A program made the translations under genes and the position numbers. From the NCBI GenBank assembly GCA_025266875.1, contig JALLLT010000022.1, positions 248,001-312,000 on the forward strand: a stretch of 64,000 nt of DNA, read 5' to 3'. Each line of letters begins with the position of its first letter. The first letter of the stretch is position 1. Source of the DNA: Fennellomyces sp. T-0311 (taxonomy: Eukaryota; Mucoromycota; Mucoromycetes; Mucorales; Lichtheimiaceae). Below are positions 1 through 13,030 of this stretch, piece by piece. The notes under the pieces are model-generated. The model saw only the letters and a list, made by a program, of their open reading frames with translations, did no database searches and had not been told where the DNA came from.

Positions 1-2145
1 TCATTTCCCGTGCCCGGAGTTCGCGAACCAGCGCGGCTTTTTCCTCTTGGAACCGTGTCATGGACTGTGAGCTTGATGGGGGAGTCAATGGTAATACTTC
101 ATGCTGTCCATTGGTTTTGGGCCGATCATCGTAATCCTCCACGTTCATGGTGTGTCGATACGAATTGCCCAATTTGACTCCTTCGCGCGACGGTCGAGGT
201 GGTGGCGCGATACCGTTCATCGTATTGCGTATCGATGCATGTTGGCCTTCATCAGTTGCACTGTGTGTGGATGAAGGAGACAATGGTCCGTGCGGCTGTT
301 GTCGCGTATCGGGAACATTTGCAGTATCGACATCGCTGAATGGCATGGGCGATGTTGTACGCGTTCGTCTCCGAGCAGCTTCAGGCACAACAGATGCATG
401 GCGTGGTTTTTGTTCAATTGGTTTGGGAGCATGCGAAGATTTAGCAGGAATCGGTGTAGATGCGGATGTTTGTGGCTCTGGCTCGCCTTCCCGCGGCGAA
501 TCAATGGATTGCTGTTGTTGTTGTTGTTGCTGTTGCTGTTGCTGTTGCTGTTGATAATAATGAGGATGTTGTTGTTGTTGAGGAGGAGGAGGGGATCGAA
601 CAGGAGTACTCTGTGAATTTTGAATAGTGCCACGCAACGTTCCGTCGATTTCATTGAATGAATTGGACGACGGCGATGGGGTCACGGGAGGTGCTTGCTG
701 TGCGGCTTGTTCAGGGGGATACCGAATTTTGGCTAGTCATGTGAGTTAGCTTCCACATATTCAGGAACGGGATCGAAAAATCAAACCATACAGCTGTCAA
801 GAATATATGCCGCAGACACGTCTTCTAATCGCCCCATACTGTTGTCACCGCCCAAAATGATCATTTTTTCTTTCACCGTGGCTATGGACAGACCGAAACG
901 AGCAGAAGGTGTTGGGCCCATGTTCTGAAACATGTACCATCGTTGACCTAGACAAAGAGACAATGAGTTTCAAAAGGAACAATGCATGGAAAGGGACATA
1001 CTTTTGATGCGGAAAGCGCAAAGATCACCCAAATCTTGGCCATCGGGACCACGGCCACCAAAAATATACATGACACCATCGACCAACGAGGATGAGAAAT
1101 CGGTGCGCGGAACGGGAATGTATCCGACTGCGGGGACCTGCATCCAAATCCGTGCCTGCAGGTCAAAAGCCCAGACATCATTGTAAAGATGATCTCCGTC
1201 TGTGCCTCCAAAGCTAAACAATGTTTGTTTAGTTTTGTGCAACCCAAGGAAACTAAAAGCGGTTATAAACTCACATGTACAGTTTGTTTTCGAAAATGAC
1301 AGATGCGTGGCCAGCTCTAGCTGGAGGCCCATCACTGTTGGCAGCAATGAACTCCCACTGAGGGTTTGCGGGGTCTAGAAGGACAAGTTAAGTATACTTA
1401 TATAACAATATTTCATGCATATGATAATTACATGTGGTAGTGTTAAAAGCCACCATATCATTCAAGTATCGTCCCGCACGCTGGCCACCCCAGACGTACA
1501 TTGTGCCGTCTAACATCACAGCCGAGTGTCTTGAGCGTTCTACGGGAACCCGTCCTTCCATGCGAATTTTGGTCCAGTGCCGATTACCTTTGCAAGGAAA
1601 AAAAAATAAATTGGATGAAATGAAGGGGGGCAGTCTAATCACACTTACTGCTATTATAGATATACACGTGCGGATCCCATTTATCGTCGGGCATCGTAGG
1701 TTCACCACCGTACACTGCATAGCCAAAGGGTTGTCAATTGAAGCGTATTTGGGATTTTTTTTACCATGGCAAAACCGACTTACACAAAGCAAAGTTTCCA
1801 ATGGATACAAAAGTGGGGTAGCATCGAGGAATGGGTAAATCACCTGCGGCAGAGAGTGAATTGATGGATAGACTATTACCTATTTTATTAACGATGAAAC
1901 ACAAAGGCAATCAATATCTAAACACGCTTGTTTTCAACGAGCCATTCTCTCTTACTGTCTACAATAAATAGTTCTTTTTTGCCGCTGCGATGAACACCGC
2001 CGAAAATAAGAATCTGTTCGGATGGCAAGACAGCCGATGCATGGCCCGATCTCGGGAAAGCGCTACTCGCTCCACCTATTTTACGCTGCGACCATGGGTA
2101 TATAGACTTGTCATTGTTCTTTGTGAGTTTCGAGAACAAAGACAT
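1..2145 (-). CDS. Kelch-repeat cell-polarity-type protein (Tea1/Kel1-like), 3' end outside window
   Basis: The start codon is at 2145-2143 (MSLFSKLTK...). At least six exons join by short introns. Kelch blades are recognised by a GG turn followed by a spaced Trp: LIFGG near 2000, LLYGGEP near 1710, YVWGGQ near 1490, SFGGTDG near 1190, YIFGGRG near 1070 and IILGGD near 850. After the last blade comes YILDSSKIRYPPEQ, the exit motif I associate with Tea1/Kel-type kelch proteins. An intron with donor GTATGG separates its two halves at about 730-790. A low-complexity region follows, with about 14 Gln (511-553) and then Pro/Ser-rich sequence. The frame then enters a charged stretch (FQEEKAALVRELRARE) that looks like the start of a coiled coil and runs off the left edge. 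Kelch plus coiled coil fits cell-end polarity factors that mark growth sites along microtubules. Family call firm; Tea1/Kel orthology is inferred. Confidence 0.8.
511..553. repeat. Trinucleotide repeat encoding polyglutamine
   Basis: CAA/CAG-type triplets on the minus strand give about 14 consecutive Gln in the kelch protein. A second short Gln run lies just upstream in the reading direction (about 568-580). Codons are mixed, so this is not a pure microsatellite, but length variation between strains is likely. Confidence 0.85.
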
Positions 2146-3149
2146 TACGGCGATCGGGCGTTTTCGGCTAATGATGAAAGCGAATGGTGAAAAGAGCGCG
2201 TGATCGTAAAATGAAGGGAAAGGGAGAAGAGAAAGAGAAGAAGAAAAAAGTTCTATAATTCCAGAGATGAAAGAATATTGAGTGGTGACACACAACTGTT
2301 GCGTTGAGGAATAGAAGCACGAGCACTGCCCGCAAATCAATAGCGGAGAGTTTGTCATGGAAACACGCGCTCCATAACAACGCACCGAAAAAAAAATACC
2401 ATGACAACCGTTCGAGACAGCGCCTTGCTTTATTTCTTTCTTGCGCCGAGTTGGCAGACATTGACCGCGTTTGCAATGACCTGCCCGGGATACGGTGCAG
2501 GTTTATCGGTGACCACATCACAAAGCTGAAATATTGGCCTGTATCACCTTTATCGAAAATTAAGCCACGAGTCTCACTCAGTATAATCAGCCGCGCATTT
2601 TAATTTGAGGGCGTGGATCACCAAACGTGTTCTTTTTTATATAATACAAGCCTTGTGTTTAAGTGGACCGTGCAACAACTGGACGTGATACCACGTTACT
2701 TTTTTATACCTGAATGGTTTTCATTCAGGAACAGCATCCTCTTCATACACTTAGCCCAACAGCTGGACTGGTTATCAATTCAGGGTTGCCTTTCTGAACA
2801 TACTACGCGTTCCCGCTGCACTAGATGACCTGCGCTTGGCAACGCATTATTGTGCAAAACGTACAAGTGTGAGACTTTGTATACAGCCAAGCCTTCTTTT
2901 TTTTGCAGATCATGAGCGGAAAACAGGATCGTGAAGAGACGACAAAAATGCATTTTGGATCGACGAAATACACGAATCGAGGTGGATGATCCTGTTTCCC
3001 TTTTCTCTTACCGGATTCATGCTTTGTTGGATCGATCAAAACGAAAGCCCACCTGAGATTTGCGGAGTTGACCCGGTGGAGCTGGGAGCGACACGTTGAT
3101 TCTGGTGTGCAGCCTTTCTTCTTGAGCATATCCAAGCATAAATATCACG
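2146..3149. other. Divergent intergenic region between kelch gene and SEC13
   Basis: No gene supported. A purine-rich plus-strand tract at about 2216-2251 is a pyrimidine tract just upstream of the kelch start codon, common in fungal promoters and 5' leaders. Short open frames here show no family features. Confidence 0.5.
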
Positions 3150-4446
3150 ATGGTAAACCAAAACTCGACAATGCAATTGACTTGTCTGTACTTATTATTG
3201 CATTGTTAGTCGCAAACCGCATCACAGACGATAGAGACTCATCATGAGGACATGATTGTAAGAACGTGTTGAAAGAGGGGCGAAACTTGAAACGCGCTAA
3301 ACTGTGTTTTCTACCTGATTGTTGACCAATAGCATGATGCGCAACTCGATTACTACTCGCGTCGACTGGCAACAGCATCATCAGATCACACCATTAAAAT
3401 TTTCGATGTCGATGGCGACACACAACGTCTTGTAGACACATTAAAAGGGTACATATATGCTGGATGAATAAAGTCGAACCATTGAATAACATTGGGAATA
3501 AATAGACATGAAGCTCCGGTTTGGCAGGTATCGTGGGCTCATCCCAAGTTTGGTTCGATTCTGGCATCGTGTTCGTACGATGGACGAGTGTTTATCTGGA
3601 AAGAGCAGAACGGTACATGGACGCCAATCAAGGAACACAAAGTGCACACAGCTTCAGGTCAGAGAAATAAAACCAGGCAAGGAATCGAATCGAAGGATGG
3701 TATTGATACAGAAAGGGATTACTAGTCAACTCGGTTGCTTGGGCCCCGCATGAACTGGGCGCGATTCTGGCATGCGCCTCTTCTGATGGCAAGATTTCGG
3801 TCCTCGAATACAGAGGTAACCACGGAAACGGATGTGTTATTATGGTAACTGATATGAGGATTGCAATAGAGGATGGATCTTGGGATTCTTATCTGATGGA
3901 TGCCCATGGTATTGGCTGCAATGCGGTCACTTGGGCACCCGCTGCCATGCCCGGCTCTCTCGTTCAAACCAATGGTGGCACACCACCCAATGTCACTGTT
4001 GTTAAAAAGATTGTTTCGGCGGGCTGCGATAACTTGATCAAGATTTGGACCTGGCGGTAAAAAAAAGAAAATTAGCATAAAAAAAAAATACTCATACATA
4101 TGCATACAGTGATGACACCAAGTCTTGGAAGGAGGAAGAAACGTTGGAAGGACATTCTGATTGGGTTCGTGACGTTGCTTGGGCACCCAATGTTGGATTG
4201 CCAAAGAGTTACTTGGCTAGTTGTTCGCAGGACAAGTCTGTTCTGATCTGGACCCAAGATACCCCTGGCGCCAAATGGGTCAAGAAGACCATTGGTGAAA
4301 AGTTCCCCGATGTAGTGTGGCGAGTGAGCTGGTCGCTGTCTGGAAATGTACTTGCCGTATCATGCGGCGATAACAAGGTCACGTTGTGGAAAGAAAATGC
4401 CAAGGGCGACTGGGGATGTATCCGAGAATTAGAGGAAAATGCTTAA
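3150..4446 (+). CDS. SEC13: SEC13, WD40 protein of COPII coat and nuclear pore
   Basis: Six-bladed beta-propeller that with Sec31 forms the COPII outer cage for ER export, and is also a subunit of the Nup84/Nup107 pore complex. The spliced protein matches Sec13 end to end: [124 protein letters not shown] and [18 protein letters not shown]. Length is about 300 residues, usual for the family. The model has about seven exons. The first appears to hold only the ATG (3150-3152), with an intron from 3153 to about 3208. The next exon joins in frame as [15 protein letters not shown]. The stop ends at 4446 and AT-rich sequence follows. Identity is near certain; only the one-codon first exon is doubtful. 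Confidence 0.95.
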
Positions 4447-7400
4447 TATATCAGTCGAAACCTATTTTTCTTTGATATAAAACTATGAGCTGTACATGTT
4501 GTATAAATCAAATCAACAAGATTCCTAAAAAAAGTGGATATAAACAATCACAGCAAAATCATATGCAATTCATGCACATATGGCCTGCTTAGATAAGCTC
4601 ATAAGCTAATGTTTATTACGAATGAATTTGCGCTACATTGTGTTATATACTTCTATAAACTTCACCTTGTTTGTCCACACAAACTTTCATCCAAAGTTAC
4701 GGCTCGCAGGTACTTATTGAAAGTCGGGAAGCTAATAAATACGCTTATATATAGGATCGATCGCATTCACTTTGTTCGTTATATTTAATGAAGTAAATAA
4801 TGATCCCCTATAAATTATGATATTGAACACGCCATGAAATAAGTTTCAGGCAATGGCACCATTATGCACAACCAAAATGGCTAATATTGCCATTAAGTTG
4901 TTCAGGATAACTGTCGATTTGGATTCATGCTTTTTTCCTGGTGGGGCACCTGACAGTTTTGCTGTATACCTTTCGAGCTTTAAAGAGCTTCGACGTAGGT
5001 TGTGTAACTCTACGATTTCCATGACCTTTTCCTAGGAAAAATCAATCATAACAATCTAATACTTTGGCGCATTCACTTTTTAAAAAGCCTTCCTATTTTA
5101 AAACAATACAGGGAATAACTTTACCCGATCTCAGTATCCACAAGACCATGTCATGGCCAAGTTCCCATTTGTATCCGTTTACCAAAAATCAGAAACACAA
5201 AACATGAGTGGGACCTTGTTTAACGTCAGTCCAACAAGCTCTACATTGTCGGATTTCTCTTATTCAGTAGTGTAACCGCATGTACCATGCTAAAGATTCA
5301 TCACTATGATAACCGGTAATTCTGCATTGTTCATAGCGCTCTAATAAAAAGAGGCGACGGTTCCGTAGTAGGTGAAGAAAGTGCTGTATATAATATCCTC
5401 ATGGCGCAAGCGCGGCGTAATTATACATAGTTAACGACGCCCATGGCTGCCAATATGCCTCCTATACAAGCGATGGCTTGGAGGAAGCAAATGGTTCCTC
5501 CTTGTCAATTGTTATTGAGGGGTTGTTTTGGCAAATCGTCTGGGCGTCATGCGGTATTGCCATGACGTAAATTCTGGGACACCAGCCGCTGCGGGGTAAA
5601 ATCCCCCTCAACAACGCCGACATGGTGATTTTGCAGGATAGCTTCGATCAGCAATTGTGTAGAATAATCAATACGTAGCTGCTACGCATTTTAGGGAGAC
5701 TTTTACTCGTATGTATTAAGCTGTACACTCATGGACAGCAAGGCATCTGTGATGCAGTTGCGGAAGGAAAGAAAAGGTATTTAAAAGCTATACGAAGAAA
5801 AAATATCTTTAAGAATACAGGTGTATTACAATATAATAAGGATAATGTCCGTTTTGCTCGGCCTCTCTATACCAACAGCTGTTTCTACACATATACAACT
5901 CTCAAGCGGCACTACAGTTCACGCTATATTTGATTTAGGCAATTGAGCTGTTCATGTATCATTTTTTCACTGCATCACACCATTGATCTGCTACTCATAA
6001 TTACTCCAGCGCATCGCGCCATAAAGATATTTCTACAATAGTTACATGTGGTTACGTATCAATGCGGGGTTTTTTCAAAAATACACTTGATTACATTGTA
6101 ACCCACAGTTATTCTGCATAATCATCAGCCAATCGTCCATTATTACTTTTCCGAAATGTACATTCTATTTTTACCGGGAATCTGGTACTTCTATGGTGCA
6201 TTACGTATCCGTTCGCACACATTATATTGACAAAGTTAAAAAAGTGACGAGGATAGAAAGAACCTTAATGGATAAAAGCAACGCAGAGTCTCGAAGGCGA
6301 CCAGCAATTGATCAGTGATCTGACGTTGGGTGCCTGGAAATTTGTCCAGAATCTCCACTTTTATCAAAAGCTTAAATATCCGAATCGGTAATGCAGTAAA
6401 CCCTGACGCCTCGGGAGTGCAGGGCAAATAAATATCCCGTATTTCTATTTTTGTGGTGAGATGGGGGGAGGGCTTTTGCCACCCTCTTTATAAACGATCC
6501 TGATTTACCGGGGTTACGATCAATTGGTTAGCTGGTGTCACATGTCCCTACCAAATAAAGACATCTAAAAACGATACTGTAGCAGAATGTCCGAGAAGGG
6601 TACTTAATTATCCGTTTCTGTATATATTTTGCTTTGTGCAGAGAGTATTTGGAGCACAAGCAGTTACGTAGAAACACCGATGATATGTTACAATGGCTAA
6701 TTGGTTTTTTAAAATTAAAGGCCTTTTAGCGTCACGTCTAAGCGACTAGTATGATATATAAACGCTATTTTTATACTCCTGCAACTTGAATTTGTTGCAA
6801 TTTCAAATACCTTTTCGTATATCTCGTTTTTAACGTCGTACATATGAAAGCTTTCCAAAAGTATTATGCTGCTTTTGGGCGTTAAAGCGATTGGGCGTTT
6901 TTTGGATATGGCTAGCTCGATTTTCTGGGGACTGATCGCTTATCACGCGATCATATACTTTTTCCGCATCTAATCTTTTCTAGTTTGCAGGGAAGGCGAT
7001 CAGGCCAGCACAAGTAGGGACTTGCAAATCATGAACAATTGCTATGGAAACGAGAAACTGGAAACAAAATTCGTGTTGCCATGTTACCGGTTTGGTCAGC
7101 ATGAACGATTCATCAAAAAGTACACTATGTATCAACAAAGCTTTTTTTTGTTGTTCGTGAAGACAGCTACCAAAACTTCTAATGTAATATGAAGCAGTGG
7201 TTGGCCAGAAAATGGTCACTATAGGGGGGAGTGCAACGTCCGGACTCTCAACCTGTCAATAAGCTACCCATTGCAGGAAAGGTCTGCTCATCCGGATCTG
7301 GTCACCACGTTTTATTTTGTTCATGTACCTTGCAGCAAATGAATGCAATGCATGATGAGAATTTAAATCGTATACTGAAGCGTGCGTGTCATGACAATGG

Positions 7401-8132
7401 ATTAATGTTCAAGATCGAATGACAGGAAAGAATTAAGGTCTGGACGGGGAAAAAGCCACATGAACAGAGAATTCAAGGACGACTTGCAAGTCAGATTATG
7501 GGCTCATCAACGGATGGCGTGTGCCCGCATAGTTTCCGTTCATCCAGCATATATAAGCATTGATATGGCTGCCAAGAAAGTCGAAGATCAGGAAAGGTGA
7601 GATTTAGACCAAATGAAATCCCGTTTCTGTACTAGTAACGGGACACCGGCGTAAATGATGTACATCCAAAAAGTCCCCCGCCAGATCCTTCGTCCCCCAA
7701 ACCTCCTTTTTCACGCCGAGATTTTCTCTGTACGCTTATTCCACATGGTTCCTTACATTAAGTTCCTTACAAATATAATGCCTGGCAAATAACCCCATCT
7801 CGGAATATTGGATCGCCCAAGACATCATCTGGGTTTCAGAACACGAAAGTAAGTTTGCTATTTCAGGCATAGCGCGGATTAGCGAAGCTGCTTTCTTTGT
7901 TTCTCACTTGCACCATATCAAGTTGTTTGCCCTATCACCTACGTCAGAGGATCTTCTTGTTTAAAAGACCGGTTTTCTGTGCTACAGAAACCTCTTTTCT
8001 GTACTACGCTTCAAATAACCCAGCGACGATCTCTTTTTATCTATCGCCCGGTTTCTCTTTCCTCTAGACTCTTGTCCCTCTCTCTCTCTCTTTTTTTTTT
8101 ATTCTTTCACTTTTTATATACATCCTTTTACT
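4447..8132. other. Long AT-rich intergenic region, no supported gene
   Basis: About 3.7 kb. All frames are broken by stops and I recognise no family. A segment near 5440-5620 has higher GC and several short self-complementary stretches (see findings). The last 100 bases are the CT-rich leader of the next gene. Confidence 0.5.
8071..8100 (+). promoter_or_regulatory. CT-rich then T-rich promoter/leader tract
   Basis: A run of CT dinucleotides followed by ten T lies 33 bases before the ATG at 8133. Such pyrimidine blocks just upstream of the start are frequent in highly expressed fungal genes. The role here is inferred. Confidence 0.4.
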
Positions 8133-9968
8133 ATGAGGGCAAATAGTGGCCACGAAATGCACCTACGCTACAAGCTCATCAAAGGATTTACGATGATCAG
8201 TTTGGCTGCAGTCATCACTATGGCTTTTGGATCTTTACTTTACCCTGGTAATAAGTGCCCTGGCCTCAGGGAAAAAGAACGTACCGAGTTAACGATAGTA
8301 TAGGACAGTTAAGGTGGAAAACTGACGCTCCGCAGGCGGAAGTGGTCAGGACCTGTATGCTCGACGTCGATACCATTATCCCAGAAAGTGACGATGGCTC
8401 GTATACACCTCCGTCACCCGATCCAACACTTTTACAAGCCATCAACCAAGCATCAGGCGAAGACTATAACAACTACTGTTCCAGTTGGAACCCATCAACA
8501 GGATTTGAAAATGCAAAAGAAGAAAACACCTGCGGCGTGTGGCAAGAACAATATTACGACCTTCACCAACAGCGACTTGAACAGCTGCAAAGACTCAAAG
8601 CAGGTGATTTTGAGAGTTTCGGTCACGAGTCAAAACCAGAATATGTTTCGTACATTTGCGCTAGTGATCCCAAAAATAGAGGTAGCCATGGCTGTGGAGG
8701 ACTTGCGGATCGAATGAATGGTAACGTTACGCTACACGAACCAAGGAAAGTTCCTTTGAAAAAGCTGACCTTTCTTTTTATATATATTTTTAGGCATGGT
8801 ATCTACTTTCTTTTATGCTCTATTGACTGATCGCGCATACTTGGCCAACTGGCAAGATCCTCTGCCGCTTGAGACGCTGTTTGAAAAACCATCGATCGAC
8901 TGGAGTTTTAATCCATCCGAAATGCGGGATCTGTTTGATAAAAAGAACGACAAGTATTTAAGTTATCAATCTGTCAACACCCTCAACCAAAAATGGGGAT
9001 CTATTGGTCGCACTGTATTTCCTGACGGTCCTTCTCAAGATTTTAAGAAACTCTGGAAGGCTTCGGTAAGCTTACTTTGTCATATTTTGTCTATATTTAA
9101 CCACTTTTTTCTTTACTTTAGTATGTTGAGTGGCATTCGAATCGAGCATTCGTCATCCGTACTTTTCAGGAATCGAGCATATACCCGGACCAGCTCGAAA
9201 AAGTAGGCTTAACAAAGGAAAATGCATTCAGATGCATTATGGATTATCTCTTCCGACCCACTGTGGGTGCGCGTCAGTTCATCAATGCGTACAAGCATAT
9301 GTTTGAAATGGAAAGCATCCTCAGCATTGGTCTCCAGGTAACAATAGCCACAAAGAGTTCCGAGAAAAATGCTTACACATCCTTGCGAGCAGATTCGCAC
9401 AGGTGATAGTGGAATCGTCAATCCCGGCAAGGACACAAATACACTGGAAATGTGGGATTACTTTATGATATGCGCTAACCAACTGCGGGAAGCCAAGCGC
9501 GCCACGCATCATAAGCAAGTTGTTTACTTTCTCATCACCGATTCTGCACGACTTCGTGACGAGTTTGTTTCACTCAACTACGACAAGGCCAAAGCACAAC
9601 AGTTCCTGGGCGACAATCATCAAGATGTCACCATGGTGGTTACAGGATTACCGATTGAACATGTCGAGGCACGAACCATTCGGCCCAAATTTATGAACAA
9701 CAAAACGGAAGCTTCATTGTCAGCTGACGAACAGCAGACCTTGGCAGGTGTGAACGCGGCCGTGATCGAAAACTGGCTATTGAGTTACACCGACTATCGA
9801 CTCATCAGCCGTCAAGGATTTGGTAAACTTTCAGCCTTCCACAGCAATTCTGCTCACACTACTATTGGCATGCCCAAATTATCAAGGAAACATGTCGCAG
9901 TTAACTGTGCCAACCCACATGCATTCATTACCTTTGATACGCTCAGCACCTGGTGGAGTCTGGGCTAA
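8133..9968 (+). CDS. Type II membrane glycosyltransferase, fucosyltransferase-like (GT37/GT11-like)
   Basis: Five exons. The first (8133-8247) encodes a short cytoplasmic tail and a signal anchor (about residues 15-35, MISLAAVITMAFGSLLYP). The 56-base intron 8248-8303 then restores frame into the luminal part. Further introns fall near 8720-8793, 9066-9120 and 9337-9393. Two motifs suggest a fucosyltransferase fold: SIGLQIRTGDSG, resembling the GIQIR/HxRxGD nucleotide-sugar motif, and DYRLISRQGFGKLSAFHS near the C-terminus, resembling the region where plant GT37 enzymes have D...TS..S.FG. Several Cys in the stem region fit a Golgi enzyme. Mucoromycete cell walls contain fucose polymers, so wall or glycan fucosylation is a sensible but inferred role. 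Total length is about 540 residues. The membrane topology is clearer than the exact family. Confidence 0.65.
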
Positions 9969-10539
9969 AGCATATTCTTCTTTTACCCTTCATCACACAA
10001 CCTTCCTTTAAACCCCCATACACACACTCAACTTGCATCCATTTTTTTACTGTATAATTTACAAAACCCATCCTTGTTCTTTGTGTTTCCCTTCCATTGT
10101 ATACACACGTGTTATATATTGCTTTAGAAACCCAGTGATTTTTTTTTACCTTCTGCACATAAAAGAACACCACTTTTTGAGTTATTTTTTGCTCTGTCCT
10201 AATTAGGCAAGTACCATCTATTCGGGTACAAGCTAAAGGAACCAAAGTTTTTATGTGATCGATCTGCCACGAACTCTTTCACCCGTTGATATCCCTTCAC
10301 CGGAGATCATACGATACCGTAAACCAAAAAAAAATCTCATTTTAGGATTAGCATACCAGAAAATAACAGCTTTTGACGATTACCTTTTGATCACAGGCCG
10401 AATGGCCACGCGTTTTGTGTAATATGATGGCTTTATGTACTACATCGTCCTCGTCTATCGCTGGTGATACAAAATGTGTATAATCGATATGAAATTAAGT
10501 AATTAGACACTTTTTTACCACAATAATAAACATATTTAT

Positions 10540-11265
10540 TCCAGAAATGGATTGGACTTAAAGTAATGATCGTGCGCAGAAGAATCATCAGATGTGCCAC
10601 GTACGCACCAGCAAAACCAATAGAGTCAGCGTTTATGGTTAAAAAACGTGCTATTTAATCCTTAATGTAAAAGTATCAAACAGAAAAAGACATTTATATT
10701 TTATGTTTCTGACATTTACTATAAAAAACGAGCCTTAGATGAAATAAAAAAAAAAATATAGATCTCCGTATCGCTTAAAAAATGGTGAGACTACTGAGAA
10801 AAAAAGAAAATAAAGATAGCCATCGGATGATCTACATAGTGATCTGCTTTCTACTTTGACTCATCCTTTTTGTATCGTACGCGTTGTACACTAAAATGAG
10901 GGGAAACGCCTTTGGCGTTTGTTGAGATTTACACCCCTTGTCGATTACTTTTAAATGAGTAGAATATTAGGAGTAAAGAGAAATGCAACAAAAAGGGTCA
11001 GGGTAGAATCTTATCATACATTGTACATCACTTCCGTGTAACCACTTTCTACGTACTAGTTCGAATGTTATATCAGTGGTGTACTTATGAAAAGCTGCAT
11101 TCGCCACAGGGTATATTAACAATCTCGATATCGATACGTAGTAGATCGCCAAAGAAATTATAGATTTTGTAAAAAAAAATCCTGCAAAAGTTTGCTTTTC
11201 AGCGCACAGATTAATTCGGAATGAGCTATTACATGGGCGATACATAGTCATCATTTCCAGTATAA
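10540..11265 (+). repeat. Diverged direct repeat, copy 1
   Basis: Shares aligned blocks, in the same order and orientation, with 14280-14900. Examples are GAAATGGATTGGA, AGAATCATCAGATG, CGGATGATC and, at the far end, GCACAGA.TAAT.CGGAA followed by GGGCGAT and TCATCAT. Intervening sequence is heavily diverged and of different length. It is probably an old duplication or transposon remnant. Borders are approximate. Confidence 0.6.
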
Positions 11266-12744
11266 GCGTTTGGGGACACTAATAACTACCTAAAGCCACT
11301 CTTTTGCTCTTACCGGGAGATAAAGTGGTAATGGATGAGTAAACGATGTATCACAGTATTGGACAACGAAGGGAACATATTTTCAAATATTGTATCTGAT
11401 TACTACCCATAGTTGTCTAACATCACGTCTTTGTCCATTTCCAGAACTCAAGTAATGAGGAAGGAAAGAACTGTCACAGGTGGGCAATGCAATTTTCACT
11501 TCTACGACTTGCTCATATTTCAGTATCTAATAGCCAGTACATTTTTAAAAAAGGGCAACGATCGCTATGTACGTAGGCACATTAACCATGAAGAAGAATC
11601 GTCATGTTCGTGTCTTTTTCCCTATCCGTACTCTACTTCATCTCAAATCTGAGGATGCTGCTTTCAACAATTTTAGTACTTATATAAATTGATTTTTCCA
11701 GTTGCTATAATATAAACTTCTCTTTGAAAAAATAACATACCTTTGTGAAACAAATTATTCTGTAGAATTATGCCTTTTTCACGGAAAATTTGTAGATGCT
11801 ATATGACGATCAACGGGATTGCAGGTTGGATACCTTCTGTAATGGGCCTTGAAGTGGTGTTTTACACTATTTCTTCATCTAGCCTTGAACTATTTTACAA
11901 TTTATATTGTCTGAAGGTATAATACTTTGTGTAAAAAGCATGCGACGAGTGAATTTCTGCAGAGCTCTAGTTCTGCCCTGTGTTGGTCTGTACAATGACT
12001 TTAATGGGATACCTCAAGCTTCGTTACAAGGAGTTTATATATATGACTACTTCAAGCATCTCGAGATCGGAACCCGCAAGATCAGCACAAAGGTAACGAG
12101 TCTATACATCCTCTATCCATTCAGACGATTCTGAAGACGAAAAACTATTTAGTTGAAAAGGTATGAATTTTATTTGGAAGACTTATTGATCTGCTGTAGT
12201 ATCACTTAACAAGTAAAAGTTTTCGAATGGCGAGACCGAAAATAATATCATGTTTTATTGAAGAAAACTACTCTCTATTTATACTAATGAGGATCCGGGA
12301 CGGAAAAGATAAATACTTTTTTCTATCTATGTTAGGTGAACCCAGTAGTGGCTACATTGTCCTAGTGACAGTAGTCACTGCCTTCCAAAAAGTGATGCCT
12401 AAGTAGTAAGTTATCTTTAGAGTCTTCTCTCCAATTGTCCTGAGATAACTCTGTACTAAATCGTCAAGTTACACCACTTATAGTCAAAGTCTGTGGCAAT
12501 GGTGAGAGAAGGAGACATGTTTGGTCATTGTATGTAACATAATCCAGAGGTTACGTAGTTCTTGAAGTCGTCGAACAAAAGGTGTTTATTTTTTACGAGT
12601 CAAAAGTACAGTGGATTAAATTAATATGAAGCTGCCAATTTCTTTGGAAAAAAAGGGTTTCTCCATAAAACAAAGAAATATATAGCTCAAACCTTTGAAA
12701 AACTAATCTGCAAGATCTTTAGGTGCTCCAGATATGTACCAAAA

Positions 12745-13030
12745 TTAAATTTTGCCCGGGTTCAATTTTAAAGCACGGGTCCAATAAGTAATAGCAAGTA
12801 GGACACACAATGGGTGTGGATTGACCGACCTGACCATGTTTGGGTTGGTTCTGTCAATGGCGTAATGAGTAATACAGCTCGTTCGGCATCTCTGTTCCGG
12901 TGTAATCGCTCGGTCTTCCGATCTGCCCGCCCGACGTGCGAGCCCTGATTCAATTTGCTGGAATACCAACTGATTCGACCTAGTTTAATCGGATCAAAAA
13001 CACCTCTAAACTCTCTCCTCTTGCTGTACT
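12745..13030. other. GC-rich island in AT-rich spacer, origin unknown
   Basis: Contains CCCGGGTTCAA and, 20 bases on, CACGGGTCCAA, then GC-rich sequence rich in CCCG/CGGG. It stands out from the AT-rich surroundings and could be the end of a mobile element. I found no open frame with family features and no tRNA fold. Confidence 0.25.

Noticed and set aside
147..554. Plus-strand frame with a poly-Cys or poly-Leu end
   Set aside because: Antisense shadow of the polyglutamine repeat in the minus-strand kelch gene.
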